Shown: positions 30,953-40,336, numbered from the stretch's first letter. The stretch: 64,000 nt of DNA from Cedecea neteri NBRC 105707 = ATCC 33855 (GCF_001571265.1 NZ_BCTL01000018.1:1-64000), one strand, 5' to 3'. Made by a program: numbers and translations. Notes: a model not told the origin generated them from the sequence alone.

Positions 30953-31674
30953 TGTCGACGCTGTTTATTGCAGATTTACACCTCTGCTCAGAAGAACCGG
31001 CGATCACCGCCGGTTTTCTGCGTTTTTTGGCCGGTGAAGCCCGCCAGGCGGATGCGCTTTACATCCTCGGTGACCTGTTCGAAGCGTGGATTGGCGATGA
31101 CGACCCGGAACCGCTGCACCAGCAAATCGCCACCGCGATTAAAGCGCTGGTTGATTCAGGCGTGCCCTGCTACTTCATTCACGGCAACCGCGACTTCCTG
31201 CTCGGCAAACGCTTTGCCAAAGCCAGCGGCATGGCGCTGCTGCCGGAAGAAAAGCTGCTCGACCTGTATGGCCGCAAAGTGCTGATCATGCATGGCGACA
31301 CGCTGTGTACCGACGACGAAGGCTACCAGGCGTTTCGCCGTAAGGTTCACCAGCCGTGGCTTCAGGCGCTGTTTCTTGCCTTCCCTCTGTTTATACGTAA
31401 ACGCATTGCCGCCCGGATGCGCGCCGGCAGCAAAGCCGCCAACAGCAGCAAGTCTATGGCCATCATGGACGTTAATCCGCAGGCCGTGGTCGATACCCTC
31501 ACCCGCCATAATGTTCAATGGCTGATTCACGGGCACACGCACCGCCCGGCAATCCACGAGCTTACCGCCAACGGGCAACCCGCTTTCCGTTGCGTATTAG
31601 GCGCGTGGCATGAAGAAGGGTCGATGATCAAAGTGACGGCGGAAAACGTCGAGCTGATCCACTTTCCTTTCTGA
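30952..31674 (+). CDS. lpxH: UDP-2,3-diacylglucosamine pyrophosphatase LpxH
   Basis: 240-residue peripheral membrane calcineurin-like phosphoesterase that makes lipid X in lipid A synthesis. Metal motifs visible: ADLHL (about 6-10), [12 protein letters not shown] (about 39-50), HGNRDFLLG (about 78-86) and HGHTHRPA (about 195-202). Length matches E. coli. Confidence 0.97.
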   Translation: MSTLFIADLHLCSEEPAITAGFLRFLAGEARQADALYILGDLFEAWIGDDDPEPLHQQIATAIKALVDSGVPCYFIHGNRDFLLGKRFAKASGMALLPEEKLLDLYGRKVLIMHGDTLCTDDEGYQAFRRKVHQPWLQALFLAFPLFIRKRIAARMRAGSKAANSSKSMAIMDVNPQAVVDTLTRHNVQWLIHGHTHRPAIHELTANGQPAFRCVLGAWHEEGSMIKVTAENVELIHFPF

Positions 31675-31708
31675 TAACAAAGCCCGCCTTTTTGCCGATT
31701 TGCTAACC

Positions 31709-31746
31709 ACGCAACCGTTTTCCTTGCCGGAAGTTCGTGCTATTCT
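31709..31746 (+). promoter_or_regulatory. PurR operator and promoter of purEK
   Basis: ACGCAACCGTTTTCCT (31709-31724) is the purEK operator sequence known from E. coli. A -10 TATTCT lies at 31741-31746, so the operator covers the -35 region and bound PurR with hypoxanthine or guanine should block RNA polymerase. Confidence 0.8.
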
Positions 31747-31813
31747 CTGAGCCCTTCTGAGCGGGCGCCCGACGCCCGATGATGTCTGCACACCCACAGG
31801 AGTTTTGAGACGC

Positions 31814-32323
31814 ATGTCTTCTGAGCACACCCCGGCGCGTATCGCCATTGTTATGGGTTCCAAAAGTGACTGGGCCACCATGCAGTTTGCCGCTGAAATC
31901 CTTACCGCCCTGAATGTCCCTCACCATGTCGAAGTCGTCTCCGCCCACCGCACGCCGGACAAACTGTTCAGCTTTGCCGAGCAGGCCGAAGCCAATGGCT
32001 ACCAGGTGATCATTGCCGGAGCCGGTGGCGCTGCGCACCTGCCGGGTATGCTGGCCGCGAAAACCCTGGTCCCGGTGCTGGGTGTGCCGGTCCAAAGCGC
32101 TGCTCTGAGCGGCGTGGACAGCCTTTATTCTATCGTCCAGATGCCGCGCGGCATTCCGGTCGGCACGCTGGCCATCGGTAAAGCCGGGGCAGCCAACGCC
32201 GCCCTGCTGGCCGCGCAGATCCTGGCCCTGCATGACGCAGACCTGAGCCAGCGCCTGGCGACCTGGCGTCAGACCCAGACCGACGAAGTGCTCGATAATC
32301 CGGATCCACGGAGCGAAGCATGA
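31814..32323 (+). CDS. purE: N5-CAIR mutase PurE
   Basis: 169-residue class I enzyme that converts N5-CAIR to CAIR in purine synthesis. The N-terminal GSKSDWATM binds the nucleotide phosphate and SAHRTPDKL carries the catalytic His. The ATG at 31814 is preferred to an in-frame TTG three codons earlier. It overlaps purK by four bases (ATGA). Confidence 0.97.
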   Translation: MSSEHTPARIAIVMGSKSDWATMQFAAEILTALNVPHHVEVVSAHRTPDKLFSFAEQAEANGYQVIIAGAGGAAHLPGMLAAKTLVPVLGVPVQSAALSGVDSLYSIVQMPRGIPVGTLAIGKAGAANAALLAAQILALHDADLSQRLATWRQTQTDEVLDNPDPRSEA

Positions 32324-33390
32324 AGCGCGTCTGTGTCTTAGGTAACGGCCAGCTGGGGCGCATGCTCCGCCAGGCCGGTGAGCCGCTGGGCATCGCCGTT
32401 TACCCTGTCGGGCTGGACGCCGAGCCGGAAGCCGTGCCGTTCGCTCAAAGCGTGATCACCGCCGAGATTGAGCGCTGGCCGGAAACCGCTCTGACCCGCG
32501 AACTGGCGCGCCACAACGCCTTCGTTAACCGCGATATCTTCCCAATCATCGCCGACCGCCTGACGCAAAAGCAGCTGTTCGATAAGCTCGGCCTGGCCAC
32601 CGCGCCGTGGCAATTGCTTTCCGGCAGCCACGAATGGCAGGCCGTGTTCAGCCAGCTCGGCTCTCTGGCGATTGTGAAGCGCCGCGTCGGCGGGTATGAC
32701 GGCCGGGGCCAGTGGCGCTTGCGTGCCGATGAAACTGACCAGCTGCCGGAAGAGTGCTACGGCGAATGTATCGTCGAGCAGGGCATTAACTTCTCCGGCG
32801 AAGTTTCTCTGGTGGGCGCGCGCGGCCATGACGGCAGCACGGTGTTCTATCCGCTGACCCACAACCTGCATCAGGACGGCATTCTGCGCACCAGCGTTGC
32901 CTTCCCGCAGGCCAATGCCGAACAGCAGCGCCAGGCCGAAACCATGCTCACCGCCATCATGCACGAGCTGGGCTACGTCGGCGTGATGGCGATGGAGTGC
33001 TTCGTCACCCCAGCCGGCCTGCTGATCAACGAGCTGGCTCCGCGCGTGCACAACAGCGGGCACTGGACGCAAAACGGCGCCTCCATCAGCCAGTTCGAGC
33101 TGCACCTGCGCGCCATCGTGGATTTACCGCTGCCGCAGCCTGTGGTGAATGCGCCATCGGTGATGGTGAACCTGATCGGCACCGACCTGAACTATGCCTG
33201 GCTGAAGCTGCCGCTGGTGCACCTGCACTGGTACGACAAAGAGGTTCGTCCGGGCCGCAAAGTCGGTCACCTCAACCTGAATGACAGCGATACCGGCCGC
33301 CTGAGCGCCTCGCTGGAAGCTCTGGTTCCCCTGCTGCCGGTGGAATACGCCAGCGGTATTGCCTGGGCACAGAGCAAGCTGGTGAAGTAA
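32320..33390 (+). CDS. purK: N5-CAIR synthetase PurK
   Basis: 356-residue ATP-grasp enzyme that carboxylates AIR with bicarbonate and ATP to N5-CAIR, the substrate of PurE. Visible: GNGQLGRML at the N-terminus, the ATP-grasp loop [13 protein letters not shown] (about 124-136) and [14 protein letters not shown] (about 237-250). In an operon with purE under the PurR site upstream of purE. Confidence 0.97.
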   Translation: MKRVCVLGNGQLGRMLRQAGEPLGIAVYPVGLDAEPEAVPFAQSVITAEIERWPETALTRELARHNAFVNRDIFPIIADRLTQKQLFDKLGLATAPWQLLSGSHEWQAVFSQLGSLAIVKRRVGGYDGRGQWRLRADETDQLPEECYGECIVEQGINFSGEVSLVGARGHDGSTVFYPLTHNLHQDGILRTSVAFPQANAEQQRQAETMLTAIMHELGYVGVMAMECFVTPAGLLINELAPRVHNSGHWTQNGASISQFELHLRAIVDLPLPQPVVNAPSVMVNLIGTDLNYAWLKLPLVHLHWYDKEVRPGRKVGHLNLNDSDTGRLSASLEALVPLLPVEYASGIAWAQSKLVK

Positions 33391-33402
33391 AAGCGCGTCG
33401 CG

Positions 33403-33434
33403 TCTGACCCTCTGTACGACTTTAGAGGGTCAGA
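33403..33434. terminator. Strong hairpin after purK
   Basis: TCTGACCCTCT (33403-33413) pairs perfectly with AGAGGGTCAGA (33424-33434) around ten bases. No T-tract follows; the downstream sequence is pyrimidine-rich (TTTCCCCCTCCCCC). Confidence 0.6.
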
Positions 33435-33517
33435 CCAATTTCCCCCTCCCCCTTTCCTTTGCCCGACCAGAAGCGCACAATCCCCCACGTTACGCCGCTT
33501 CAGACTAAGGTTATGCC

Positions 33518-34615
33518 ATGGAAAAACGCCCTAACGCGCAGGACTACGACCGCCTGCTGCTCAACGACATCCCGCTGATAGACGTTCGCGCCCCGGTAGA
33601 GTTCGCTCAGGGAGCAATGCCCGCTGCCCATAACTTACCGCTGATGCTGGACGATGAACGCGCGCAGGTCGGGACATGCTATAAGCAGCAGGGCCAGCAG
33701 GCAGCCGTCGAACTGGGGCACCGGCTGGTCAGCGGCGAGCGAAAAGCCAGCCGGGTCGAACGCTGGCTGGAGAGCTGCCGCCAGCAGCCTGAAGGCTATT
33801 TATGTTGCGCCCGGGGCGGGATGCGCAGCCACATCGTGCAACAGTGGCTACGGGAAAACGGCCTCGAGTACCCGCTGGTCACCGGCGGCTACAAAGCCCT
33901 GCGCCAGCATGCCATGCAGGTAATCGACACCCGTTCGCAGTGGCCGATGATTATCGTCAGCGGCAACACAGGATGCGGCAAAACCATTCTCATCCGTTCG
34001 CAGCCAACGGGCGTTGACCTTGAAGGCCTGGCGCACCATCGCGGCTCGTCGTTTGGCCGCACGATTGTGGCGCAGCCTTCTCAGGCCAGCTTCGAAAATA
34101 ACCTCGCCGTCACCCTGCTGAAAATCAGCCCGAACGAGCCCAAAACGCTGGTTGTGGAAGATGAAGGCCGGATGATTGGCTCCCGCCATATCCCCGAAGC
34201 CTTCAGAGAACAGATGCTGCGCTCGCGTATTGTGGCGATCGACGATCCGTTCGAACTGCGGCTGGAGCGCCTCAAAAACGAATACTTCGAGCAGATGATC
34301 GAGGCGTTTTTATCCGTCAGCGATGAAGAAACCGCCTGGCGCGATTACGCCGAGTACCTGCACCACGGCCTGTTTGCCATCCGCCGCCGTCTGGGCATGG
34401 AACGCTTCCAGCAGTTCACCACCAGGCTGGACGAGGCGCTGCTCACCCAGCGGAAAACCGGCTCCTGCGAAGGCCATCTGGCCTGGCTGTCGCCGCTGCT
34501 GAAAGAGTATTACGACCCGATGTACCGCTATCAGCTCAGCCAGAAGGCCGACCAGATTGTCTTCCGGGGAGATTACCAGCAGGTCGAGTCCTGGCTGCGC
34601 AGCATTAACGGTTAG
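33518..34615 (+). CDS. selU: tRNA 2-selenouridine synthase SelU
   Basis: 365-residue enzyme that turns 2-thiouridine at the tRNA wobble position into geranylthio- and then selenouridine using selenophosphate. The N-terminal rhodanese domain has [10 protein letters not shown] (catalytic Cys about 96-97), followed by a P-loop GNTGCGKT (about 149-156) and GSRHIP. The last 11 bases overlap the end of the convergent MFS gene. In E. coli selU also borders the variable allantoin/rhs region. Confidence 0.95.
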   Translation: MEKRPNAQDYDRLLLNDIPLIDVRAPVEFAQGAMPAAHNLPLMLDDERAQVGTCYKQQGQQAAVELGHRLVSGERKASRVERWLESCRQQPEGYLCCARGGMRSHIVQQWLRENGLEYPLVTGGYKALRQHAMQVIDTRSQWPMIIVSGNTGCGKTILIRSQPTGVDLEGLAHHRGSSFGRTIVAQPSQASFENNLAVTLLKISPNEPKTLVVEDEGRMIGSRHIPEAFREQMLRSRIVAIDDPFELRLERLKNEYFEQMIEAFLSVSDEETAWRDYAEYLHHGLFAIRRRLGMERFQQFTTRLDEALLTQRKTGSCEGHLAWLSPLLKEYYDPMYRYQLSQKADQIVFRGDYQQVESWLRSING

Positions 34616-35810
34616 CCGATTTATCCCCTGCCGAGAGCGCCAGCCCCAACCCGGTTACCGCCAGCAAGACCAGAGGAATGCCCACCGCCCACGGCAGCGT
34701 AAACGAAAGCGCGAACAGTGCCGTGCCGGTAGCCGGCCCCACCGATCCCTGCAAATCGCTCACCACCGAAAGCGCGGCCATATAGGTCGCGCGTAACCGC
34801 GCCGGGGCTAACTTGTTCACCGCCGTCGGGATCAGCGGGCCGGTCATCATCTGGGACAGCGAATAGAGGCAGACTGCCATCACCAGCGTCACGACGTGAG
34901 GATAAGCCAGCAGCAAAACAAAGGCGGTGATAAGCGAGGAGCCTGCGCTGAGGGTGATAAACAACGGCGAACGTCGGGCAAACAGCTTTGTTAAGGCGAG
35001 CTGACCAATCGTGTTAATCCCCGCCCCGAACGCGAACAGATAACCGATACTGGCCGCGCTCATCCCCATCTGATTGCTGGCATACAGCGGCATGACGGCC
35101 TCCACCCAGCTCCCGGCCACGCCCAGCAGCAGCACCCACATTAGCAGCACGGCCAGGCGACTATCCCGGAACGCGGGCAACAGCGCGCTAAACCCTTCTT
35201 CGCCGTCCTCATCTTCCACATCAGCGGCTAACGAACGTGTTTCCGACAGGCAAATCGCCAGCATCAGACCGCCCGCAACCAGCACCGAACCTCCGGCCAG
35301 AAAAACGTAGCCCAGCCCCTCTTGCACCAGCACCGTGCCCAGCAGTGGCCCGGCAATGGCGCCCGCGCCGGAACACACGCGCATAATGCTGAACTGGCGG
35401 CGGTGCTCCGCAGCTGGCGTGGAGTCGGCCACAATGGTGTAAATGGTCGGATGCAGCACCGACTCAAACAGGCCAATAACGATCAGCACTGCAGCAGCAG
35501 CAAAGACGCCGTGCGCAAAGAACAGCGCGATAAAGCCCGCCCCGACGCCGGTCGCCGAAATAATCAAAACGGGCCTTCTGCCCACGCGATCGGCAATGCC
35601 GCCGATAAACGGCGCGGCCAGCAGTTCGCCCCCGGCATAGCAGCCGAACAGCAGGCCAATAAACTCCACCGGGATAGCGGCAGACTGCTGCGCCCACAGA
35701 GGGAAAAACGGGACAATGGCGCCGTCGACCAGGCCAACGATGAAATAGAGGATAAAGCCCAGAACGTGGGGCTTGCGGTACGAAACAAGGGGGGATGCGA
35801 ATAGTGCCAT
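34605..35810 (-). CDS. MFS transporter, DHA1/Tet-like efflux type
   Basis: 401-residue major facilitator with 12 predicted membrane segments and the motif A sequence [11 protein letters not shown] between TM2 and TM3. An acidic cytoplasmic linker VEDEDGEEG near the middle joins the halves. It looks like a drug/H+ antiporter of the Tet/multidrug type; substrate unknown. The ATG at 35810 (MALFASPLV) is preferred to an upstream TTG. The 3' end overlaps selU by 11 bp tail to tail. No regulator is adjacent. Confidence 0.8.
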   Translation of the reverse strand: MALFASPLVSYRKPHVLGFILYFIVGLVDGAIVPFFPLWAQQSAAIPVEFIGLLFGCYAGGELLAAPFIGGIADRVGRRPVLIISATGVGAGFIALFFAHGVFAAAAVLIVIGLFESVLHPTIYTIVADSTPAAEHRRQFSIMRVCSGAGAIAGPLLGTVLVQEGLGYVFLAGGSVLVAGGLMLAICLSETRSLAADVEDEDGEEGFSALLPAFRDSRLAVLLMWVLLLGVAGSWVEAVMPLYASNQMGMSAASIGYLFAFGAGINTIGQLALTKLFARRSPLFITLSAGSSLITAFVLLLAYPHVVTLVMAVCLYSLSQMMTGPLIPTAVNKLAPARLRATYMAALSVVSDLQGSVGPATGTALFALSFTLPWAVGIPLVLLAVTGLGLALSAGDKSANR

Positions 35811-36392
35811 GATGTTACCCAAGTACAATTACCCCGAATGCCGGGGAGAATATGTACGTTGGATAACGTTAACGTTTACGACTTGCGAGAAGCTGGAGCG
35901 ATACTAGCCAATCGCCGGGTAAAGGGCAACTGTGAGATTTGGGGGCTGGTGGTGGGTGGGGGATTTGGGTAGTTTTGAGTTTGGGGGTTATTGCTAAAGG
36001 GCTGGCACTAAAAAAGCATTTACTTGTAGATAGATTTTTTGTCTGCTTAGTGCCAAAAGCAGACCTCTCAGAACTATTGAATTTAGTGCAATGGTGAAGA
36101 ATAAGTGCCGCTTAGCTTACTGGTTATACATATTGGGATACCTTGGCATGGACATCAGAGAGCCATGGATTTACCATCAAAGACGGTTCGTTATAAACAT
36201 GATCTCTATACAGATTTAACTAAAATCAATTGTCGCTTTTTGCTCAGTTCTTTACTCCTTGAGGATTAATTTCCATAAAGTGCGATCATTAGCATACTGC
36301 TAGGCTAGCAGTATCTAAACGGGCGGATTATAGTGTTATTTTTTTTGTAACCACTTCTGGAATTTAGCGTTTTAAAACTTAAAGAGGTTAAA
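35811..36392. other. Left flank of the accessory islet, non-coding
   Basis: About 580 bp without a gene, turning from GC-rich to AT-rich. In order: the palindrome AACGTTAACGTT (35865-35876) in the MFS promoter region, a G-run tract (35941-35987), a 9-bp inverted repeat TGGCACTAA/TTAGTGCCA (36003-36011 and 36047-36055), and a perfect 10+1+10 palindrome (36294-36314) before the nuclease gene. No reading frame or tRNA remnant is recognised. Confidence 0.55.
36294..36334 (+). promoter_or_regulatory. Palindromic operator candidate and promoter of the nuclease-herA pair
   Basis: ATACTGCTAG (36294-36303), one G, then CTAGCAGTAT (36305-36314) is a perfect inverted repeat. A -10 TATAGT lies at 36329-36334, so the repeat covers the -35 region, the usual place for an operator. 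AAAGAGG precedes the ATG at 36393. The cognate regulator is not obvious in the window. Confidence 0.5.
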
Positions 36393-37571
36393 ATGGGGCG
36401 TTCAGCCGACTACACTATCCAAGGTTTTTTATATCAATTTAATCTAACACTCGCTGAGCTACTCAAGGCTGCGGATGAGGCAGAAATTACTATCGAAGGG
36501 ATTGTCGAAGATATAGAAGTCGCTACATTTACCGGAACCAAGGCCATTCAATGTAAATATCACGAAACACAGGAAAAATATACTCCCAGCATTCTGTATG
36601 ACCCGCTGCTTCAGATGATGAAGCATTTTAAGTCAAATCCCAATGCAAAAATAAGTTATCACCTTTTTGCTCATTTTCCGAATACATCTTTAATAACTAT
36701 TTCTTCTGCGGATTTGAAGAGCGCCCTTACTTCTAAAAATAAAGATTTACAGCATTTGATAGCAGAGGCTATAGATGTTGATATTAATCAATTCCTTAAG
36801 GTATTTGATATAAAAGTAACGCCAAAGTATGACGATTTGATGGAGGAGAATGTAAAACTGCTTGTCGATCTAGGCTTTAACAAGAGTGAAGTGGAAATAT
36901 TATTCTATCCCAACGCCATTCAGATCATTGGTGATCTTAGTATTAAGCATGACGAAAATCTTAGGAAAATCACCAAGAGTTTTTTCCTGGAAAAATTACG
37001 CCGAATCAGATCTACCGCAGTTTCTCAATGGACTCTTGCTTTAAAAACACGTCATAAGATTTTAGAGGCACGACGTAAACAATTAAAAGAGAACCTGAAT
37101 GCAAATGTTCGTTTGCGATTTATACTTATTTTTCCTGCTCTTCTAGAGGAGTTTGATAGCCAAATCGTTCTCTTTATAAAATCTTTTGTTGATAAGTATC
37201 ATTTTAAACAGATACATACTCACACTCCAATTTTTATATTGAATGTTTCTCAAGAAATATTTGATGGTATTGCAGATAGACTAGTTGGCAAGGATGTAAT
37301 TCCAAATCTTGGGCGACCAGTAAATAATTTCTCAGGGAAGCATTTTTTCCGTGATCCGATTGTTACCAAGGATAAAAAAGAGTTTGTCTTACGCTTCATC
37401 CGTTGGGATGACTATAAAAGTCTTTTTGTCGAAACTAAGGCGGACGATTTATTTGTAATTGGCAACGGAGATATTTCTAGTTTAGACCTACAGGATGTAA
37501 ATCTTGAAATTTTAGGCGCTGAAAAAATTGATGAAATAAAATATATGCTGGGGATGACTAATGCTTATTAA
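36393..37571 (+). CDS. DUF4297/Cap4-like PD-(D/E)xK nuclease, HerA partner
   Basis: 392-residue protein. The N-terminal 60 residues follow the DUF4297/Cap4 nuclease pattern: GFLYQF with Gln15, Glu35, Asp40 in EDIEV, and the QxK form of the PD-(D/E)xK motif, Gln53-Cys-Lys55, then YHE. Residues about 120-250 are helical and charged; the C-terminal part (about 250-390) is unrecognised. The last 11 bp overlap the herA start, so the two are co-translated. Such nuclease-HerA pairs are known as anti-phage systems forming a joint complex. No CD-NTase or SAVED domain is present, arguing against CBASS. Base composition is clearly more AT-rich than the core genes. Confidence 0.7.
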   Translation: MGRSADYTIQGFLYQFNLTLAELLKAADEAEITIEGIVEDIEVATFTGTKAIQCKYHETQEKYTPSILYDPLLQMMKHFKSNPNAKISYHLFAHFPNTSLITISSADLKSALTSKNKDLQHLIAEAIDVDINQFLKVFDIKVTPKYDDLMEENVKLLVDLGFNKSEVEILFYPNAIQIIGDLSIKHDENLRKITKSFFLEKLRRIRSTAVSQWTLALKTRHKILEARRKQLKENLNANVRLRFILIFPALLEEFDSQIVLFIKSFVDKYHFKQIHTHTPIFILNVSQEIFDGIADRLVGKDVIPNLGRPVNNFSGKHFFRDPIVTKDKKEFVLRFIRWDDYKSLFVETKADDLFVIGNGDISSLDLQDVNLEILGAEKIDEIKYMLGMTNAY

Positions 37572-39327
37572 AATTGGAACAGTGCTTTCATGTGCGCCAG
37601 AGGCTGTTGTAGTTGCTGTTGATAACCTTGAAGTTTTTGAGAAGAATAAAGAAAATCTTCAAGTTGGCCGTTTTCTTAAGATTGCCCAGGGAAACCTTGA
37701 CTTTACTATCGTTACCATCAGAAACATCAAAGGTACAAATACAACCACACCTGACGGAAAACCGATCTGGAACTTCCAAATTGAATGTCAAGCTATAGGA
37801 ACTTTAGTTGATGGCAAAAGTTTTGACCGTAGCAGCCTTCTTTTACCGGTTCCAACTGAACATGCATTCATTGCGGAAAATGATACCTTAGACAAGATAT
37901 TCACGGCTGATGGCGATCATGACTTCCCTCTTGGAAAACTTTCGATGAATAAATCTATTGATCTTATGATCAGTGGCAATAGATTCTTCAGTAAGCATAT
38001 TGCGGTTGTGGGATCTACTGGTTCCGGTAAGTCGTGCACCGTTGCTAGTGTGTTACAGGGTATTGTGGGAATATCTCAACGTAAAAACAGCAACAAGAAG
38101 ATGCAAAATAACTCGCATGTGGTGATATTTGATATTCATGATGAATATACTGCGGCATTTACTTTACAGGCTGAAGAGTCTTTCACTCTGAGTCGATTAG
38201 ATATTGACTCCCTGCAGCTCCCATACTGGCTGATGAACTCTGAAGAACTCGAAAGTATGTTTATCGAAAGTAACGAAGCGAACTCTCATAATCAAGTTAG
38301 CCAGTTCAAGTATGCTGTTGTGCTTAATAAGGAAAAACATAACCCTGCGGTTCCGGAAGTGACTTATGACACCCCTGTGTATTTCTCGATCACAGAGGTT
38401 TACAACTTCATTGAAAATATGAATAGGGAGGTCATTGGTCGGCTATCTGGAGAGGATAAACCAAAGTTAGCTAATGGAGATCTAGTCTCTGATCGGAGTA
38501 TTTATTTCGAAAAAGCACACGATTTTGTTGCTACCTCGAGTGCAGCTGCATCCAAGGCTACTAATGGACCTTTCAATGGGGAGTTCAATAGGTTTGTTTC
38601 GCGGTTGGAAACAAAATTAACTGATAAACGTCTTCGGTTTCTTTTGAATACTAAGAAAGCTGATGGCAAGAAACATTTGACTGAGGACTTCGAGACGCTA
38701 ATGAAGCAATTTATTGGCTATCTCCAAAAATCTAACGTCACTATTGTCGACTTAAGCGGAGTTCCGTTCGAAGTTCTTAGCGTAACTGTAAGCTTGATTT
38801 CTCGCCTAATTTTTGATTTTTGCTTTCATTATTCTAAATTGCAGCATGCGCTTGGTAAACTCAATGATATTCCTGTTATGTTGGTGTGTGAGGAGGCGCA
38901 CAACTATGTACCTCGAGATAATCATGCTTCATATCGAGCATCTCGGAAGTCCATCGAACGCATAGCAAAGGAGGGCAGGAAATATGGCCTAAGTCTGATG
39001 GTAGTAAGTCAGCGTCCTTCAGAAGTATCGGAAACAATATTTGCTCAGTGTAACAATTTCATTTCTCTGCGTCTTACAAACGATGCCGATCAGTCATACG
39101 TGCGACGACTATTTCCAGATAATGCCAACGCGATTACGGAAATCTTACCTAATCTAGCCCCCGGAGAATGCGTAGTAGTTGGTGATGCCGTGTTGCTGCC
39201 AGCGGTGATAAAAATGCCACTACCTTCCCCAGAACCACATTCCCAGAGCGTAAAAGTGCATAGTGAATGGAATGCAGCATGGCGTGACATTGTCTTCGAG
39301 AAGGTTATTGAACGTTGGAGAAAATAA
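37561..39327 (+). CDS. HerA-type FtsK/HerA-superfamily ATPase (predicted defence helicase)
   Basis: 588-residue DUF87/HerA ATPase. A beta-barrel HAS-like N-terminal domain (about 1-100) precedes the RecA-like core. Walker A is GSTGSGKSC (151-159), Walker B LVCEEAH with Glu444-Glu445, and the sensor segment VVSQRPSEV follows. HerA proteins form hexameric rings that translocate on DNA; with a DUF4297 nuclease they restrict phages. The start ATG lies inside the preceding gene (11-bp overlap). A hairpin follows at 39376. AT-rich like its partner, so both were probably acquired together. Confidence 0.88.
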   Translation: MLIKIGTVLSCAPEAVVVAVDNLEVFEKNKENLQVGRFLKIAQGNLDFTIVTIRNIKGTNTTTPDGKPIWNFQIECQAIGTLVDGKSFDRSSLLLPVPTEHAFIAENDTLDKIFTADGDHDFPLGKLSMNKSIDLMISGNRFFSKHIAVVGSTGSGKSCTVASVLQGIVGISQRKNSNKKMQNNSHVVIFDIHDEYTAAFTLQAEESFTLSRLDIDSLQLPYWLMNSEELESMFIESNEANSHNQVSQFKYAVVLNKEKHNPAVPEVTYDTPVYFSITEVYNFIENMNREVIGRLSGEDKPKLANGDLVSDRSIYFEKAHDFVATSSAAASKATNGPFNGEFNRFVSRLETKLTDKRLRFLLNTKKADGKKHLTEDFETLMKQFIGYLQKSNVTIVDLSGVPFEVLSVTVSLISRLIFDFCFHYSKLQHALGKLNDIPVMLVCEEAHNYVPRDNHASYRASRKSIERIAKEGRKYGLSLMVVSQRPSEVSETIFAQCNNFISLRLTNDADQSYVRRLFPDNANAITEILPNLAPGECVVVGDAVLLPAVIKMPLPSPEPHSQSVKVHSEWNAAWRDIVFEKVIERWRK

Positions 39328-39375
39328 AATGAGTTATTACTGATAGCTAGGTTTAATAGTTAAAAATATAAATGA

Positions 39376-39397
39376 ATGGCCGCTGCATTGCGGCCAT
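39376..39397. terminator. Bidirectional terminator between herA and the 60-aa gene
   Basis: ATGGCCGC (39376-39383) pairs with GCGGCCAT (39390-39397). Read on the minus strand it is followed by TCATTTATATTTTT, a usable T-rich tract, 11 bp beyond the small gene's stop. Confidence 0.7.
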
Positions 39398-39408
39398 ATC
39401 TACTACAT

Positions 39409-39591
39409 CTAGATATCATCAGGTAGTTCACGAATAGCCTTGCGTATATTAGTCTCAGCATTATCTAACTCTTTTACAGCGCGTGATATATCTGAGCGAC
39501 CATCTTCTACTTTTGAACGAGCTCGTCGTAATGTGGATATAGCATCATCGATAGCACTCAATGCTCGCTTTAATCTTCTTTTCGTATCCAA
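39409..39591 (-). CDS. Small uncharacterised coiled-coil protein
   Basis: 60 residues, highly charged, no Cys, Trp or aromatic residues, no signal or membrane segment. Ala/Leu/Ile recur with heptad-like spacing (AISTLRRARSKV, AVKELDNAETNIRKAI), so a single long helix or helical hairpin is likely. AAAGG lies 5 bp before the ATG and a terminator follows. It is convergent with herA in the same AT-rich islet. I do not recognise the family; it might be a regulator or an accessory of the neighbouring system, but nothing in the sequence proves this. Confidence 0.55.
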   Translation of the reverse strand: MDTKRRLKRALSAIDDAISTLRRARSKVEDGRSDISRAVKELDNAETNIRKAIRELPDDI

Positions 39592-39782
39592 CCTTTAAAT
39601 CCTCTTATAAGTAAATAATGATTTATAGACTCGTATGTAAAACACGGCATTCGGCGATTAAGTATCGACTGCGTTAGATCAATCTACCGCAAGTGTATCG
39701 AATCCGTTTCTCGCTCACGGTAGACACTTTAAAATCAAACCACCCCTCCCCCTCTGGGGGAAGGCACCACCCAACCAAAACA
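39592..39782. other. Right flank of the accessory islet
   Basis: AT-rich DNA changes back to GC-rich. The only structure is CCCCC-TCT-GGGGG at 39748-39760 which, read on the minus strand and followed by a T-rich stretch, may end the next gene. No integrase or att-like repeat was found. Confidence 0.45.
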
Positions 39783-40316
39783 TCAATGAACCAAATTCAA
39801 AGCCCCGCCCTGAATCATCCCTAAATCACCGTCCAGTGAGCGAACAAACCTCGGGGCTTTTAAATCTTCGGTCAGCACTACGATCAGATCATACAGCAGC
39901 CCGGTCATCTGCTGACTTTGCTCCGGGGATTCTTGCTGGTTCAGCAGGACGATAGTTAACGCCGCGCAGTATTCGCGCAGCGGTTCGGAGTCGGTGGCTA
40001 GCGGGTTATAGCAGATGCGGGCTTCGCTCTCTTTGAGCGTCAACTTCTCTATCAGGTAGTCCGGCAGCGGGGCTTTGAGCACGCTTTTCAGGACTTCCAG
40101 CCCGGCGAGCAGGCGACCGCAGAGCGCCATGCGTTCCGTTTGATTTTGGTTTTCAAGCAAATGCTCTGCATACTGCTCGCAGATATCCAGCACCTGGAAG
40201 AGATCCATCGCTGCGCCCTGCGGCTTTTCTAGCAGGGTTGCGATATCGCCCGCAAATGCCGGGTCGTGTGGGGTGATTTCAGGGCGAGCCTGTGTGTTAC
40301 TATCAGCGTTAGCCAT
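39783..40316 (-). CDS. Hypothetical protein, mostly helical, with structured leader
   Basis: 177 residues from the ATG at 40316, which has GAGG nine bases upstream; that GAGG lies inside an alternative ATG (40331) that would add five residues. Predicted all-alpha and soluble, with no catalytic motif I can name; blocks such as AMDLFQVLDICEQYAEHLLENQNQ are amphipathic helices. The composition is like the core genome, unlike the islet at 36-39.7 kb. I do not recognise the family. The hairpin-rich leader resembles those before genes in P4-like satellites, but no phage gene is adjacent. Confidence 0.6.
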   Translation of the reverse strand: MANADSNTQARPEITPHDPAFAGDIATLLEKPQGAAMDLFQVLDICEQYAEHLLENQNQTERMALCGRLLAGLEVLKSVLKAPLPDYLIEKLTLKESEARICYNPLATDSEPLREYCAALTIVLLNQQESPEQSQQMTGLLYDLIVVLTEDLKAPRFVRSLDGDLGMIQGGALNLVH

Positions 40317-40336
40317 AGCGTTAGTCCTCATAACGT

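Noticed and set aside
36393-37571. CBASS effector Cap4
   Set aside because: The nuclease pattern fits, but there is no SAVED domain and no CD-NTase nearby; the HerA partner points to the other system.
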